Part shown: positions 54,105 to 63,396 of the stretch, one piece after another
How the letters are laid out: the number at the start of each line of letters is the position of its first letter
Position numbering within the stretch: the stretch's first letter is position 1
DNA from: Petrachloros mirabilis ULC683
GTDB taxonomy: Bacteria; Cyanobacteriota; Cyanobacteriia; Thermosynechococcales; Thermosynechococcaceae
Direction: 5' to 3'
NCBI RefSeq assembly: GCF_009939295.1
Contig: NZ_WVIC01000008.1
Location: forward strand, 47,680-111,679
DNA: 64,000 nucleotides
Translations under genes and position numbers: made by a program
Notes under the pieces: generated by a model
Seen by the model: only the letters and a program-made list of their open reading frames with translations
Told to the model about the DNA's origin: nothing
The model's database searches: none

Positions 54105-54449
54105 ATGCGACAAGTCAACTTTGGGTTAATTTTTGTCATCAGCTTAGCGCTGGTGTTGTTTGGCATCGAGAATACCGAACTGGTCACCATTAAAGTCATT
54201 GAGGGTATCCTTGAGTTTCAGGCTCCCCTGTCCATTGAATTAATTATTGCCATGGGGATTGGAGCCGTCTTGGCCTGGGTCTTTAGCGTCTGGGTTAGCT
54301 TCCAGTCTGCTATCGATACCCGCACTGTCGTAGAAGAGCGCGATGTTCAGATTGAAATGCTCCAGGAAGACCTAGAGCGCTATAAGGCTGAATTAGAAGA
54401 GCAACAGCGTCTTCTGCCCAGCGCCAACCCATCCGTTGAGTCTGCTTGA
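54105..54449 (+). CDS. LapA family (DUF1049) membrane protein
   Basis: A 114-residue protein. Two hydrophobic segments (LIFVISLALVLFGI; IELIIAMGIGAVLAWVF) lie at the N-terminal half, followed by a coiled coil (ERDVQIEMLQEDLERYKAEL). It matches the LapA/DUF1049 family found in many bacteria. In E. coli the LapA/LapB pair controls LPS assembly, but the role in cyanobacteria is not known. It precedes scpA by 17 bp on the same strand. Confidence 0.82.
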   Translation: MRQVNFGLIFVISLALVLFGIENTELVTIKVIEGILEFQAPLSIELIIAMGIGAVLAWVFSVWVSFQSAIDTRTVVEERDVQIEMLQEDLERYKAELEEQQRLLPSANPSVESA

Positions 54450-54466
54450 GCTGAGCCAATACCGTC

Positions 54467-55201
54467 ATGCCAGAGTCCTTTGCTGATAATGCCATCGCCC
54501 TGCTGATTGACCTCGCCCAGCGGGGCGAAGTTGATCCTTGGGATGTCAATGTGATTGACGTATTTGACCGGTTTTTGAATGAACTCACTTGGCAAGATTC
54601 CCAGGAATTATCCACCTCTGGGCAGGCATTTCTGTATGCGTCTATGCTGGTGTTGCTCAAAGCCGAGAGCTTGGCAGAGACCCAATCTGAGCCTGATCTT
54701 GATTCAGAGGATTTGGAACTAGACCTTTTAGAAGACGAATTGGGGCTGGCCGCTCTACCCACGCGCCTAGAGCAACACCTGCATCGTCGTCCCGTCGCCC
54801 CACCGCCCTCTCGTCGCCGGGTCACCTTGGGAGACTTAATTCAGCAGCTTGAGATGATGGCGACGGCAGTCGAGCGCCAGTCTCAACGCGGTCGTCCTGT
54901 CAAAGTACGGCGCATCTCTAAAACCCATGCGGCCAAGGCCATTGCTCAGCTAGCCCATCCCGAAAATCTTTCGGAGGTGGCGGCAGAACTGGAGGCGTTG
55001 CTCATGCCGTTGCGAACCTCCCAGGAATGGTTAGACTTAGAAGCCCTCTTGAAGCTCAAAAATGATCGAGTCGGCGTTTTTTGGGCTTTGTTGCTGCTTT
55101 GTGCCCAGTCCAAAGTTGAGCTCGATCAGTCTGAGTTTTATCATGATTTGCGCCTGCGCCCAATTTCAGAGGTGGTTCACTCCCCCGCGCTGGGTGCTTG
55201 A
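54467..55201 (+). CDS. scpA: Segregation and condensation protein A
   Basis: A 244-residue kleisin of the bacterial SMC-ScpAB condensin, which compacts and segregates the chromosome. The N-terminal ScpA block is present in AIALLIDLAQRGEVDPWDVN and IDVFDRFLNEL; the C-terminal winged helix has RVGVFWALLLLCAQSKVELD. A central insert is acidic and Arg-rich. It follows a LapA gene on the same strand. scpB and smc are not in the window. Confidence 0.9.
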   Translation: MPESFADNAIALLIDLAQRGEVDPWDVNVIDVFDRFLNELTWQDSQELSTSGQAFLYASMLVLLKAESLAETQSEPDLDSEDLELDLLEDELGLAALPTRLEQHLHRRPVAPPPSRRRVTLGDLIQQLEMMATAVERQSQRGRPVKVRRISKTHAAKAIAQLAHPENLSEVAAELEALLMPLRTSQEWLDLEALLKLKNDRVGVFWALLLLCAQSKVELDQSEFYHDLRLRPISEVVHSPALGA

Positions 55202-55710
55202 CCCCGCACCGTAATTTTTCCCCAGGGGAACCGTTATGGATCTGCCGCCGTTGCTCTCTCTTAGAAGTCTCAGGGCTGTGTGGGACTCAGCTCAAGTTGG
55301 AAATTACCGAAAGTGTCCTGATTGAGAATACCCAACTGGCCACCAGCCTTCTGCTCGAAATTAAGCAGCATCAAATTCAACTGTGTCTGGATGATTTTGG
55401 CACTGGCTATTCTTCACTGAGCTATTTACACCAGTTTCCCATCGACGTCTTAAAAATTGATCGCTCCTTTGTTGCCCAGCTCGAAGCAGACAACGACAAA
55501 CGTGAAATCGTTAAGGCCATTACCAACCTAGGAACCACCTTAGGACTCACAGTGGTGGCAGAAGGGGTAGAAACAGCCGGTCAAGCAACTTTCTTGCAAA
55601 GTATTGGTTGTCTGGGTGCCCAGGGGTACTATTTTTCGCCCCCCGTACCCGAACCGGAGGTGCAGAAGTTTTTCTATCGAGTTCCTTCGCAGTACTCCAG
55701 CCATAGCTGA
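55198..55710 (+). pseudogene. Truncated EAL-domain (c-di-GMP phosphodiesterase) remnant
   Basis: The reading frame encodes the C-terminal part of an EAL domain: LKLEITESVLIEN, LDDFGTGYSSLSYL, VLKIDRSFVAQL, VVAEGVET and GAQGYYFSPPVP. The first third of the domain (the EAL motif and substrate-binding Arg) is absent, and the first 25 residues of the frame are unrelated. It overlaps the scpA stop with a TTG codon and no ribosome site. It is most likely inactive. Confidence 0.7.
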
Positions 55711-55793
55711 AAGCTTGGCTGGGGGTGTAGCGGAGCGCGACCGGAGGAAGCAATCTACAATATTTGTGCTACAATCGACTCGAAATCAACACT

Positions 55794-55931
55794 AGTACCC
55801 GTGGGCAACGGGGAATTAAAAATGCCTGTGGAGTCGATGCGGCGGGGGCTGGGGTAACTCAGTCTAGCTGGCTGGCTGTGAAGCAGGAAATCTTTGGGGC
55901 GACCCAGGGAATCTCCCTGCATACCCGATAG
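55794..55931 (+). pseudogene. Possible IS200/IS605-type OrfB (TnpB) C-terminal remnant
   Basis: A 45-codon frame ending in TAG that reads GQRGIKNACGVDAAGAG then WLAVKQEIFG. The NACG...VKQE pattern is common at the C-termini of cyanobacterial OrfB proteins of IS200/IS605-type elements. No RuvC-like catalytic part is present. It lies 83 bp after the EAL remnant. Call made from a short pattern only. Confidence 0.4.
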
Positions 55932-55976
55932 GGTTGCTGGGAGAGGATGTCAAGAGCCAAGGTTTCAGTTGCCCCT

Positions 55977-56642
55977 TTATGGCGCATCTTGAAGGGGCGG
56001 CGTGCTGCCTAGCTTCGGTTCATGGCCAGTGAACAGACGCTGAATATTGCTGCGGTGCCGGATGACAACATACAGTCCCCCCAAGATGGAAAACCCCAGA
56101 TATGGCCAGGGCTGCTCAAAGAGATACATCCACAGGGGCAAGCTCAGAGCTGCCACCAGAGAGCTGAGAGAGACAATCCGCGACAACGCTAACACCAGAA
56201 TAAATACGACCAAGGTCGCCAAGGCAACTTGCCAATTCATCATCACCAAAATGCCCAAGCTGGTGGCGACGGATTTGCCCCCCTCAAACTGGAGCCAGAT
56301 GGGTTTGCTGTGACCCAAAATTGCCGCAAAACCAGCGAGTACCGTCATGCTAGGCAGCCAGTCTGAGGCCACAGGTGCCAATTGAGAAGCCCACAGGGCA
56401 TAGCAATACTGAACCAGTGCGATGGCTAGGGCTCCCTTCAGAATGTCTAGGAGCAACACCACAAGGCCGGGGCCTTTTCCCAACACTCGCAGGACATTAG
56501 TTGCCCCCGTTGAACCCGAGCCATGCTCACGAATGTCAATACCCTTGAGCCACTTGCCCAGACAATAGCCCGTCGGGATCGATCCCAACAGGTAAGTGGC
56601 TCCCAGCAGACCTGCGTTATTGACGTACCAAATACCTGCCAT
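55977..56642 (-). CDS. plsY: Acyl-phosphate:glycerol-3-phosphate acyltransferase
   Basis: A 221-residue membrane enzyme with about 5-6 spans that makes lysophosphatidic acid from acyl phosphate and glycerol-3-phosphate, using acyl-phosphate from PlsX. Signatures: YLLGSIPTGYCLGKWLKGID, REHGSGSTGATNVLRVLGKG (the conserved GSGNxGATN-like motif) and LGHSKPIWLQFEGGKSVATS (FKGGKGVAT-like). The ATG at 56640-56642 is chosen because MAGIWYVNNAGLLGATYLLG starts the first span; an in-frame start at 56678 adds 12 residues. Confidence 0.92.
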   Translation of the reverse strand: MAGIWYVNNAGLLGATYLLGSIPTGYCLGKWLKGIDIREHGSGSTGATNVLRVLGKGPGLVVLLLDILKGALAIALVQYCYALWASQLAPVASDWLPSMTVLAGFAAILGHSKPIWLQFEGGKSVATSLGILVMMNWQVALATLVVFILVLALSRIVSLSSLVAALSLPLWMYLFEQPWPYLGFSILGGLYVVIRHRSNIQRLFTGHEPKLGSTPPLQDAP

Positions 56643-56710
56643 AACGATTCTTGAGTTCCATACTCCATATTGTGTCACGGTTGGGATCGCAGGGAAACTA
56701 AAGGGCTATA

Positions 56711-58426
56711 TCAGCCATCGGGGGTAGCGGGGTGTTGCGACTGAAATGCCTCTATGACCCCACTCAAGGTGGGGTAAACTCGCTCTGGGCCGATAGCGTC
56801 TAACAGACCTGAATGCTGCAACTGGCCATAAAGCTCTTGTTTCACCCGGGTCAGGGCAAAGGTGATGCCCTGGTCGCTGACTTCTTCATATAGATCTGCC
56901 AGTGCATCGGCAGCGGTGATATCGACCTCTGAGATGGCCTCGGTACTCAAGACAAACCAGTGGACGGGGGCAACTTCATCGGCAATCGCCTGAAGTGCCC
57001 GCCGCTTAAAGTTCTCGACGTTGGCAAAGCAGAGGGGGGCATCATAGCGATAGAGGACTAACCCCGGTAGGGTGGTGGCTCCTTCCCAATCGGCAATGTC
57101 ATGGAGTCCAGAAAGCCCTGGAACTTTACCTAGGACTGCGTCATGGGGGCGCGCTAGGCGGGCAAACAAATCAATCACCGAAAGACTGATGGCCACTGCC
57201 ACGCCAATCAAAATATCGGTAGCCAGAACACCCAGGGTTGTCACCAGAGCCAGGGCCAGTTCACTGGTGCGGAACTGGGATAGGCGTCGAAATTCCGCTA
57301 GGTCGATCAAGCGAGTGGCTGCATAGACCACGATGGCTCCCAGTGCTGCTGTGGGAAAGAGCGCTAGGAGTGGCCTCAGGAATAATAAAACACTCATTAC
57401 TACCCCGAAGGCTACTAGTGAGAAGACCTGAGATCGACTGCCTAGGGCATCCCCAATGACAGTGCGGCTGCCGCTGCTGCTGATGGGAAAGCCTTGGAGC
57501 AGCCCATTGCCCAGATTGGCAATTCCCAGAGCCAATAGTTCTTGGTTGGCGTCAATGGGATAGCGGTGGCGGGTGGCAAAAATGCGTGCCGTCAGGACAT
57601 TGTCGGAGTAGCCGACGATGGCGATGCCAATGGCAGAAGCTCCTAGGGTCAACCAATCTTGTTTGGGAATGAAAGGCAGGGTGAACTGGGGCAACCCGGC
57701 GGGAATGGTGCCCACCACGGCAACTCCCTGTTGATTGAGATGCAGTAGGGTTGAGGTCAGGGTTGCTAACAAGACGGCCAAAAGTGGGCCAGGGGCAGTG
57801 GGAAAACGGGATTGAATGGATCCCAAAAAAACCAAAACGAGCAGTCCCAGGAGGAGGGTGGGGCCATGAATTTGATCGAGGTGGCGGATAAAGGCCAACC
57901 CTTGTCCGATGACGGTCTGAGCTGAGATGTTGATGCCGCTGATCTTGCCTAGTTGCCCCGCAATCATAATTAGGGCGACACCGGCCATATACCCCACCAG
58001 AATTGGTTTGGAGAGCAAGTTGGCCAAGAACCCCAGTCGAAGCATATAGCCCAGCAGACAGACTAGTCCTACCCCAAAGGCTAGGGCTGCTGCCAGGGGG
58101 GCGTAGTTACTGCCGTTGGCAAGGGGGGCAATGGCTACTGCGGTCATGACCGCAGTGGTTGACTCTGGCCCAACCGAAAGCTGGGGTGAAGAGCCCAAAA
58201 AAGCATAGATCAGCAGGGGGGGCAAAATCGCCCAAAGCCCCACGATCGGATCGACGCCTGCCAGTTCGCCATAGGCCATGCATTGGGGGATTAAGTAGGC
58301 CGCCACAGTCACCCCAGCTAGGACATCGTTCGGTAGCCAAGATCGCTGATAGTGGCGGAGTTGGTGGATGCCAGGGAACTGGGGCAACCAAGCCAGTTTG
58401 GGGGTGATGGCAGACACCGGGGGCAT
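56711..58426 (-). CDS. SulP family anion transporter with STAS domain
   Basis: A 571-residue SulP transporter: about 12 spans (about residues 30-420), then a STAS domain (about 440-555). Visible signatures are VAAYLIPQCMAYGELAGVDP and VGPESTTAVMTAVAIAPLA in the transport region and TEAISEVDITAADALADLYE in the STAS domain. Such proteins carry sulfate, bicarbonate or other anions; BicA of cyanobacteria is in this superfamily, but the substrate cannot be chosen here. Start is 6 bp after the stop of the hydrolase gene. Confidence 0.87.
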   Translation of the reverse strand: MPPVSAITPKLAWLPQFPGIHQLRHYQRSWLPNDVLAGVTVAAYLIPQCMAYGELAGVDPIVGLWAILPPLLIYAFLGSSPQLSVGPESTTAVMTAVAIAPLANGSNYAPLAAALAFGVGLVCLLGYMLRLGFLANLLSKPILVGYMAGVALIMIAGQLGKISGINISAQTVIGQGLAFIRHLDQIHGPTLLLGLLVLVFLGSIQSRFPTAPGPLLAVLLATLTSTLLHLNQQGVAVVGTIPAGLPQFTLPFIPKQDWLTLGASAIGIAIVGYSDNVLTARIFATRHRYPIDANQELLALGIANLGNGLLQGFPISSSGSRTVIGDALGSRSQVFSLVAFGVVMSVLLFLRPLLALFPTAALGAIVVYAATRLIDLAEFRRLSQFRTSELALALVTTLGVLATDILIGVAVAISLSVIDLFARLARPHDAVLGKVPGLSGLHDIADWEGATTLPGLVLYRYDAPLCFANVENFKRRALQAIADEVAPVHWFVLSTEAISEVDITAADALADLYEEVSDQGITFALTRVKQELYGQLQHSGLLDAIGPERVYPTLSGVIEAFQSQHPATPDG

Positions 58427-58432
58427 TCTGTC

Positions 58433-59380
58433 TTAGGGCTGAGAATGTTGGGTGATAATCTGCTGAATGATGGTTGCGATCGCACCTGGCTTCTCGATCA
58501 TGGCCATGTGCCCACACTCCGACAGCTCTACCACATTAACCTGTCCCTGCTGAAATAACCGATGAAAGCTGGCCAGATGGTACACATACTTGAGAGCCAT
58601 AATTTGATCCTGCTGACCCGCCAAAAAATAGGCCGGTTGTTGCAGACCCGCCACAACCTGCGGTAGCCGATGGACTTCCTCCGGGCAGGTCGAGTCTAGC
58701 AGAGAGCGGCGTGCCGCCTCTAGATCGGCTTCTACAAAATCAATCACCCGCTGCCGTCCCCAGCACATCTCTACGGGATAGACGACATTGGCACGGCTAA
58801 ACAGAAGATGCAAAAGTGGCATCGAAGCCAGCCAACGGGGGCGAAACCGCAACATTTGCTCCCCCGCCGCGCGAAACTTCTCAAAGTCTTCTTTGAGGTA
58901 AATGCCGCCCCCAGCATTAATGCAGATCACACCCTGCACCTGATGGGGGGCAAGATGCGCCGCCCACAGGGCAATACTACCCCCGAGGGAGTGGCCGACG
59001 AGCCAAACCCGCTCTAGACCGAGGTGCTTTAATAACACCAGTAAATCCTGGGCATAGGCTGCCAACCCGTAGTCAGATACAGAGCCAGCCATCGGGGTCT
59101 GTACCTGCGAAGCAACATCGGCTCTTGCCGACGGAGCCGCCACCAAGGAAAGGGCAGAAAGATGCTGGGGCAAAGGGGTACGCGACCCTGCCGCCGAATT
59201 CCCAAACCCTCGCAAATCATAGGTTAGACAAGAATAATTGGGCGTTAATTTCTGAACTAGCGGTGCCCAGTACTGTCGGCTCAACAACCAACCATGTACA
59301 AACACCAAGCTAAGCCCCGGCAGACGAGGTTGGGTGAGTTCGTAGGTGTGGGGAACCCCTAAAACATCAATGGTTGCCAT
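58433..59380 (-). CDS. Alpha/beta hydrolase
   Basis: A 315-residue alpha/beta-fold hydrolase. The N-terminus has LPGLSLVFVHGWLLSRQYWA (HG oxyanion region), the nucleophile elbow is VGHSLGGSIALWAA (GxSxG), the acid is in GQQDQI and the base His in SECGHMAMIEKPGAI. The substrate is unknown. It is upstream of the SulP gene, separated by 6 bp, on the same strand. Confidence 0.88.
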   Translation of the reverse strand: MATIDVLGVPHTYELTQPRLPGLSLVFVHGWLLSRQYWAPLVQKLTPNYSCLTYDLRGFGNSAAGSRTPLPQHLSALSLVAAPSARADVASQVQTPMAGSVSDYGLAAYAQDLLVLLKHLGLERVWLVGHSLGGSIALWAAHLAPHQVQGVICINAGGGIYLKEDFEKFRAAGEQMLRFRPRWLASMPLLHLLFSRANVVYPVEMCWGRQRVIDFVEADLEAARRSLLDSTCPEEVHRLPQVVAGLQQPAYFLAGQQDQIMALKYVYHLASFHRLFQQGQVNVVELSECGHMAMIEKPGAIATIIQQIITQHSQP

Positions 59381-59475
59381 GCTTTTATCCTAAGCTTTGG
59401 CTGCCCCTTGATCCAAGCCGTTACTGGAGTACCCCAGCCTCTCAGAGAAACTGTTGATCCCACCAGCAGCTTAGG

Positions 59476-59646
59476 CTAGGACACAGAAATGGCGACCACA
59501 ATTAAGCCCAAGATCAGAAACAGGGCGGCTAGACCCATGATCCAATAGTTGCGCTTCTGCTTGGCTGTGGGGGGCTCAGCCTGATACATCTTGGGCTCAA
59601 CTGCAAAGTTATTTAAACGACCGCCATCTTCGGTGGTATAGGGCAT
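59476..59646 (-). CDS. psb34: Photosystem II assembly protein Psb34
   Basis: A 56-residue protein of the Psb34 (ssl1498-like) family, which helps the PSII assembly intermediate with CP47. The N-terminus PYTTEDGGRLNNFAVEPKMY is the family block, and the C-terminal span is YWIMGLAALFLILGLIVVAI. The start is the ATG at 59644-59646; an upstream frame start at 59679 would add 11 residues. It is a single-gene unit. Confidence 0.85.
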   Translation of the reverse strand: MPYTTEDGGRLNNFAVEPKMYQAEPPTAKQKRNYWIMGLAALFLILGLIVVAISVS

Positions 59647-59760
59647 AACCAAAAAACAACTATTAAGGTTTGTTAACAATATTCAAGAATTTATTATACC
59701 GCCATAGTGCCCGAGCTTCACGGTTCAGAGGATGCTCGGCCATAGCGGTCAAGAATTGGA

Positions 59761-60624
59761 TTATTTGGCGTTTTGAGCCCCTGAGGTGAGCGTACCTGTC
59801 AGGGGAGAGCTGGCACTGGCATACGCTTTGATGGGAATTCTGCCTGCTTGGTAGGCCAACCGCCCGGCATGGGTGGCCAGCCCCATGGCTTGAGCCATGA
59901 CTATTGGATTTTGAGCCTGGGCAATCGCCGTATTGATTAAGAGGGCATCAGCCCCCAATTCCATAGCGGCTGCCGCCTCACTGGGGGTGCCAATGCCCGC
60001 ATCCACCACAACGGGGACTTGGGCATTTTCCACGATGATTTGAATGTTAGCCGCATTGCGAAGCCCTTGCCCAGAGCCAATGGGAGAGCCCAGGGGCATC
60101 ACCGTGGCACAGCCCACCTCTTCGAGCCGCTTAGCCAGGATCGGATCGGCATTGATATAGGGCAAGACCGCAAACCCTTCAGCCACCAGTTTTTCGGCAG
60201 CCTCTAGGGTGCCAATGGGATCTGGAAGCAAATACTTGGCATCGGGGATGACTTCGAGCTTCACAAAGTTATTGTCTTCTTGTCCCAAAAGTTTGGCCAT
60301 TTCTCGTCCCAGACGGGCTACCCGCATGGCCTCATCCGCCGTTTGGCAGCCAGCGGTGTTGGGCAACATCCAGAGCTGAGTCCAGTCTAGGGCTTCTGCT
60401 AGCCCCTCATGGCCAGGGGCTTGGGTTTGAACTCGACGCACTGCCACGGTCACGATTTCACAACCACTGGCGGTGATGCTCTGGCGCATCTGCTCAAGGG
60501 TTCGATATTTGCCGGTGCCGGTCATCAGCCGCGAGTGAAAAGTGCGGCCAGCAATGATGAGGGGGTGGGGGTCAGCAAAAACGACAGTCTCGGTGGCCGA
60601 GGCAAGAGAATCAAGGAGAGGCAT
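59761..60624 (-). CDS. thiG: Thiazole synthase ThiG
   Basis: A 287-residue thiazole synthase, building the thiazole phosphate of thiamine from DXP, glycine imine and ThiS thiocarboxylate. Motifs: [56 protein letters not shown] (containing the reactive Lys) and [20 protein letters not shown]. It starts with the ATG at 60622-60624. thiE and thiS are about 13 kb away. Confidence 0.96.
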   Translation of the reverse strand: MPLLDSLASATETVVFADPHPLIIAGRTFHSRLMTGTGKYRTLEQMRQSITASGCEIVTVAVRRVQTQAPGHEGLAEALDWTQLWMLPNTAGCQTADEAMRVARLGREMAKLLGQEDNNFVKLEVIPDAKYLLPDPIGTLEAAEKLVAEGFAVLPYINADPILAKRLEEVGCATVMPLGSPIGSGQGLRNAANIQIIVENAQVPVVVDAGIGTPSEAAAAMELGADALLINTAIAQAQNPIVMAQAMGLATHAGRLAYQAGRIPIKAYASASSPLTGTLTSGAQNAK

Positions 60625-60797
60625 ATCGACTTCAACAGAGTTGAGGGAGAATCATCTGTGATCATTTTCCACCTTAGCCCCTTTTGGCTGAGCTGTAGTG
60701 GGGCTCCGAGGCCAAGACTGTGGATGAGCAGGGGGGAGGGAACTTGCACGGGTTTGGGTGCGTCAGAGAGGGCAGGTGTATTATGGTCTTTCCATTC

Positions 60798-61448
60798 ATG
60801 ACATCCAGTCTTCCTGTATCTTGGTCAAGGGTCAACGTTACAGTCTCGCCTGTGCAAATTCCCGCATCCAAACTTGCCAATCCTGATTTGGTGATGGCGT
60901 GCCAGCAAGGTCTGCGCCCCGATCGTACTGCCTTTTCTGAGCTACTGCGGCGGTATCAGTCCCATGTGGAACGAGTGCTCTATCACTTGGCTCCGGATTG
61001 GGAGGATCGGGCTGACTTGGCTCAAGAGGTGTGGATTCGGGTCTACCGCAATATCAATCGCCTCCAAGAACCCGCTAAGTTTCGGGGCTGGCTGAGTCGC
61101 ATTGCCACCAATTTGTTCTATGACGAACTGCGTAAGCGGAAGCGCTATCAGAGTCCTCTCTCTTTAGATACGCCGCTGATGATGGATGATGGCGAACTCA
61201 ACTGGGAGATTGCCTCCGACGACCCCGGCCCTGAGGATATGCTCTCGACACGAGAGTTTTATCTTCAGCTCCGGTCTGCGATCGCAGACCTGCCAGAAGT
61301 ATTTCGCACCACCATTGTCCTGCGAGAAATCGAAGGTCTAGCCTATGAAGAAATTGCCGAAATGACAGGCGTTTCCCTGGGCACAGTCAAATCTCGCATT
61401 GCCCGTGCCCGTCAGCGCCTCCAGCAAGAGCTCCAGCAATACCTCTAA
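60798..61448 (+). CDS. sigG: ECF RNA polymerase sigma factor (SigG type)
   Basis: A 216-residue ECF sigma factor. Region 2 includes AFSELLRRYQSHVERVLYHL and DLAQEVWIRVYRNI; region 4 includes VFRTTIVLREIEGLAYEEIA and GVSLGTVKSRIARARQRLQQ. Length and similarity point to the conserved cyanobacterial SigG. The start is taken at ATG 60798; an ATG at 60783 or a longer frame start at 60720 are possible. The gene after it (61680) appears to be its anti-sigma factor, as is usual for ECF factors. Confidence 0.88.
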   Translation: MTSSLPVSWSRVNVTVSPVQIPASKLANPDLVMACQQGLRPDRTAFSELLRRYQSHVERVLYHLAPDWEDRADLAQEVWIRVYRNINRLQEPAKFRGWLSRIATNLFYDELRKRKRYQSPLSLDTPLMMDDGELNWEIASDDPGPEDMLSTREFYLQLRSAIADLPEVFRTTIVLREIEGLAYEEIAEMTGVSLGTVKSRIARARQRLQQELQQYL

Positions 61449-61679
61449 AGCGGTGCCAACGCTGTTATGAAGCTCGCCTTTGGGCTTGGTTTTCCCCGAT
61501 AAATTCGATACCTTGAAGATAAAAGTCAAACTAGAACTCACTCTTTCCAAGTTTGGGGCACTCTATACATCTAGGGGAGCTTTTAGACCCTAGCCCCTCT
61601 AGGCTTACCTGGCCTTGGAAGATGGGAACTGGTTTTACTCCTCTTCTGAACCTCCCACTCAGACTAGTGAGATGCTGCT

Positions 61680-62183
61680 ATGGACGATATGGATGTATTA
61701 AACCGAGATCGTTTTGAACTCCTGAGTGCCTACCTCGATGGGGAAGTTTCAGCCCCAGAGCGCCAGCAGGTAGAAACTTGGCTGCAAACCGACTCCGAAT
61801 TTCAGGCTCTTTATCAACAACTCCTGACCTTGCAGCAGGGGTGGCAACGAATGCCGCTGCCTGCTGCAACTGCGGTTGAGCAAACCCTAGAGCAAGTGAT
61901 GGCGCGCTTAGATCGACGTTCGCGGTTGGTCTCTCCCTGGCTAGGACTCGGTGCCATCGCTGCGGCTGCCATTGTGGGACTGGTCAGTGGCCTGATTCCG
62001 GGCTCAAACCTCTGGTCGCCGCAAATGGCTCAGACCTCCTCCCCCGAAGAGGCTGAATCACCAGCCGTGTTGACTGAAGTGGGTTTGATGGAGCCTTCTG
62101 CCTTGATGGTGGCTCTAGAGCGACCCCCCATTGACATTCCCCTTACACCTGTCTCGTTCCCCCAAGAGGATGGGCAGCCTTAG
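61680..62183 (+). CDS. Putative membrane-bound anti-sigma factor
   Basis: A 167-residue protein. The N-terminal FELLSAYLDGEVSAPERQQV and VETWLQTDSEFQALYQQLLT resemble an anti-sigma domain (HC2-like without the zinc His/Cys). A membrane span is at about residues 90-107 (LGAIAAAAIVGLVSGLIP). The C-terminal part is extracytoplasmic. It is 231 bp after sigG on the same strand, and a regulator of SigG is the natural guess. The HxxxCxxC motif is not visible. Confidence 0.75.
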   Translation: MDDMDVLNRDRFELLSAYLDGEVSAPERQQVETWLQTDSEFQALYQQLLTLQQGWQRMPLPAATAVEQTLEQVMARLDRRSRLVSPWLGLGAIAAAAIVGLVSGLIPGSNLWSPQMAQTSSPEEAESPAVLTEVGLMEPSALMVALERPPIDIPLTPVSFPQEDGQP

Positions 62184-62221
62184 TGCTTGGGACAGAAGCC
62201 ATGTTTCCCTCCCGTTGTGAT

Positions 62222-62395
62222 CTACCGTGTACACACAAGTCTTGAAAAATTCAAAATCTTTGCACTCGCCCCCCTAGCCCCCCAATTCTGGGGGGAACTA
62301 ATTCTAACTTTCGGATTTCTCCCCCCAATTTTGGGGGGTCGGGGGGGCTAATGCAGCGTGGAACACGGAGAACTAGAGATGTGTGTACACCGTAG
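62222..62395. mobile_element. Family A MITE-like element copy A3
   Basis: A 174-bp element with ends CTACCGTGTACACACAAG and ATGTGTGTACACCGTAG. CCCGTTGTGAT before and CCCGCTGTGAT after it form an 11-bp direct repeat with one mismatch. Two hairpin-rich tracts fill the interior (CCCCCCAATTCTGGGGGG; CCCCCCAATTTTGGGGGG). It lies in the 283-bp space between the anti-sigma gene and ispE. Confidence 0.75.
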
Positions 62396-62466
62396 CCCGC
62401 TGTGATGCAGGCTAGAAAAGGTCATGATCCTGATACAGTAGGGGGCATCTTCTGGTTCCTGTGATT

Positions 62467-63396
62467 ATGCACGCCTACACGTTGTTGGCTCCCGCTAAGA
62501 TCAATTTGCTCTTGGAAATCTTGGGCGATCGCACCGATGGATTTCACGAGTTGGTGATGGTATTACAAAGCGTTGATCTGGCGGATCTAGTCGAGCTACG
62601 CCCTTTGGGGGGAGAGCGGATTCAAATCCACTGTGATCACCCAGAGGTGCCGACCCATGAGTCCAATCTCGCCTTCAAAGCGGCCCGGCTGATGCAACAA
62701 AAGTTTCCGGGGCGGGGTGGCGTATCGGCGACGATTCATAAACAGATTCCAGTGGGTGCAGGTTTGGCTGGAGGGTCAACCAATGCGGCTGCTGTGCTGG
62801 TGGGCTTAGATCTGATGTGGAATCTGGGGTTGACCCAAGGTGAACTGCAAGGGCTGGGGGCAGCCCTGGGCTCAGATGTGCCGTTTTGTATTTCCGGAGG
62901 CACGGCTTTGGCGCTGGGACGAGGGGAAGTGCTGTCACCCCTGCTTGATTTAGATCAGTTGTATGTGGTGCTGGCGAAGTATCGCAGTTTGGCCATTTCC
63001 ACTTCTTGGGCTTACCAGACCTATCGACAGCAGTTCGGTCACACCTACCCCCAAACCCCAACCGCCCTAGAGCAGAGCCGTCGCCAAGGACCATCGGTGC
63101 CCATGGTGGCGGCTATTAACCACCGCGATCTAACCCAGATTGGGTCATTGCTCTACAACGATCTGGAGCGTGTGGTGTTGCCCCAGCATCCTCAAGTGCA
63201 AAAGTTGCGCGATCAGTTTTTACAGTTTGAGGCTAAAGGAGCTTTGATGTCTGGCTCAGGCTCGACTGTTTTTGGCCTGACGGAAACTCGGAGTCAGGCG
63301 GAGACGCTGGCGGAGCAGATGCGATCGGTCTTCCCAGACCCAGACTTGGATCTATGGGTGACGAAGTTGATCAGCAGTGGCATCCAGGTTGCTTAG
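62467..63396 (+). CDS. ispE: 4-diphosphocytidyl-2-C-methyl-D-erythritol kinase
   Basis: A 309-residue GHMP-family kinase of the MEP pathway to isoprenoids, phosphorylating CDP-ME with ATP. The N-terminus HAYTLLAPAKINLLLEILGD and the ATP-binding motif PVGAGLAGGSTNAAA are diagnostic, with the C-terminal LMSGSGSTVFGL. The ATG at 62467 is chosen for family similarity; a GTG at 62461 is two codons earlier. The end overlaps the convergent gene by 4 bp. Confidence 0.95.
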   Translation: MHAYTLLAPAKINLLLEILGDRTDGFHELVMVLQSVDLADLVELRPLGGERIQIHCDHPEVPTHESNLAFKAARLMQQKFPGRGGVSATIHKQIPVGAGLAGGSTNAAAVLVGLDLMWNLGLTQGELQGLGAALGSDVPFCISGGTALALGRGEVLSPLLDLDQLYVVLAKYRSLAISTSWAYQTYRQQFGHTYPQTPTALEQSRRQGPSVPMVAAINHRDLTQIGSLLYNDLERVVLPQHPQVQKLRDQFLQFEAKGALMSGSGSTVFGLTETRSQAETLAEQMRSVFPDPDLDLWVTKLISSGIQVA

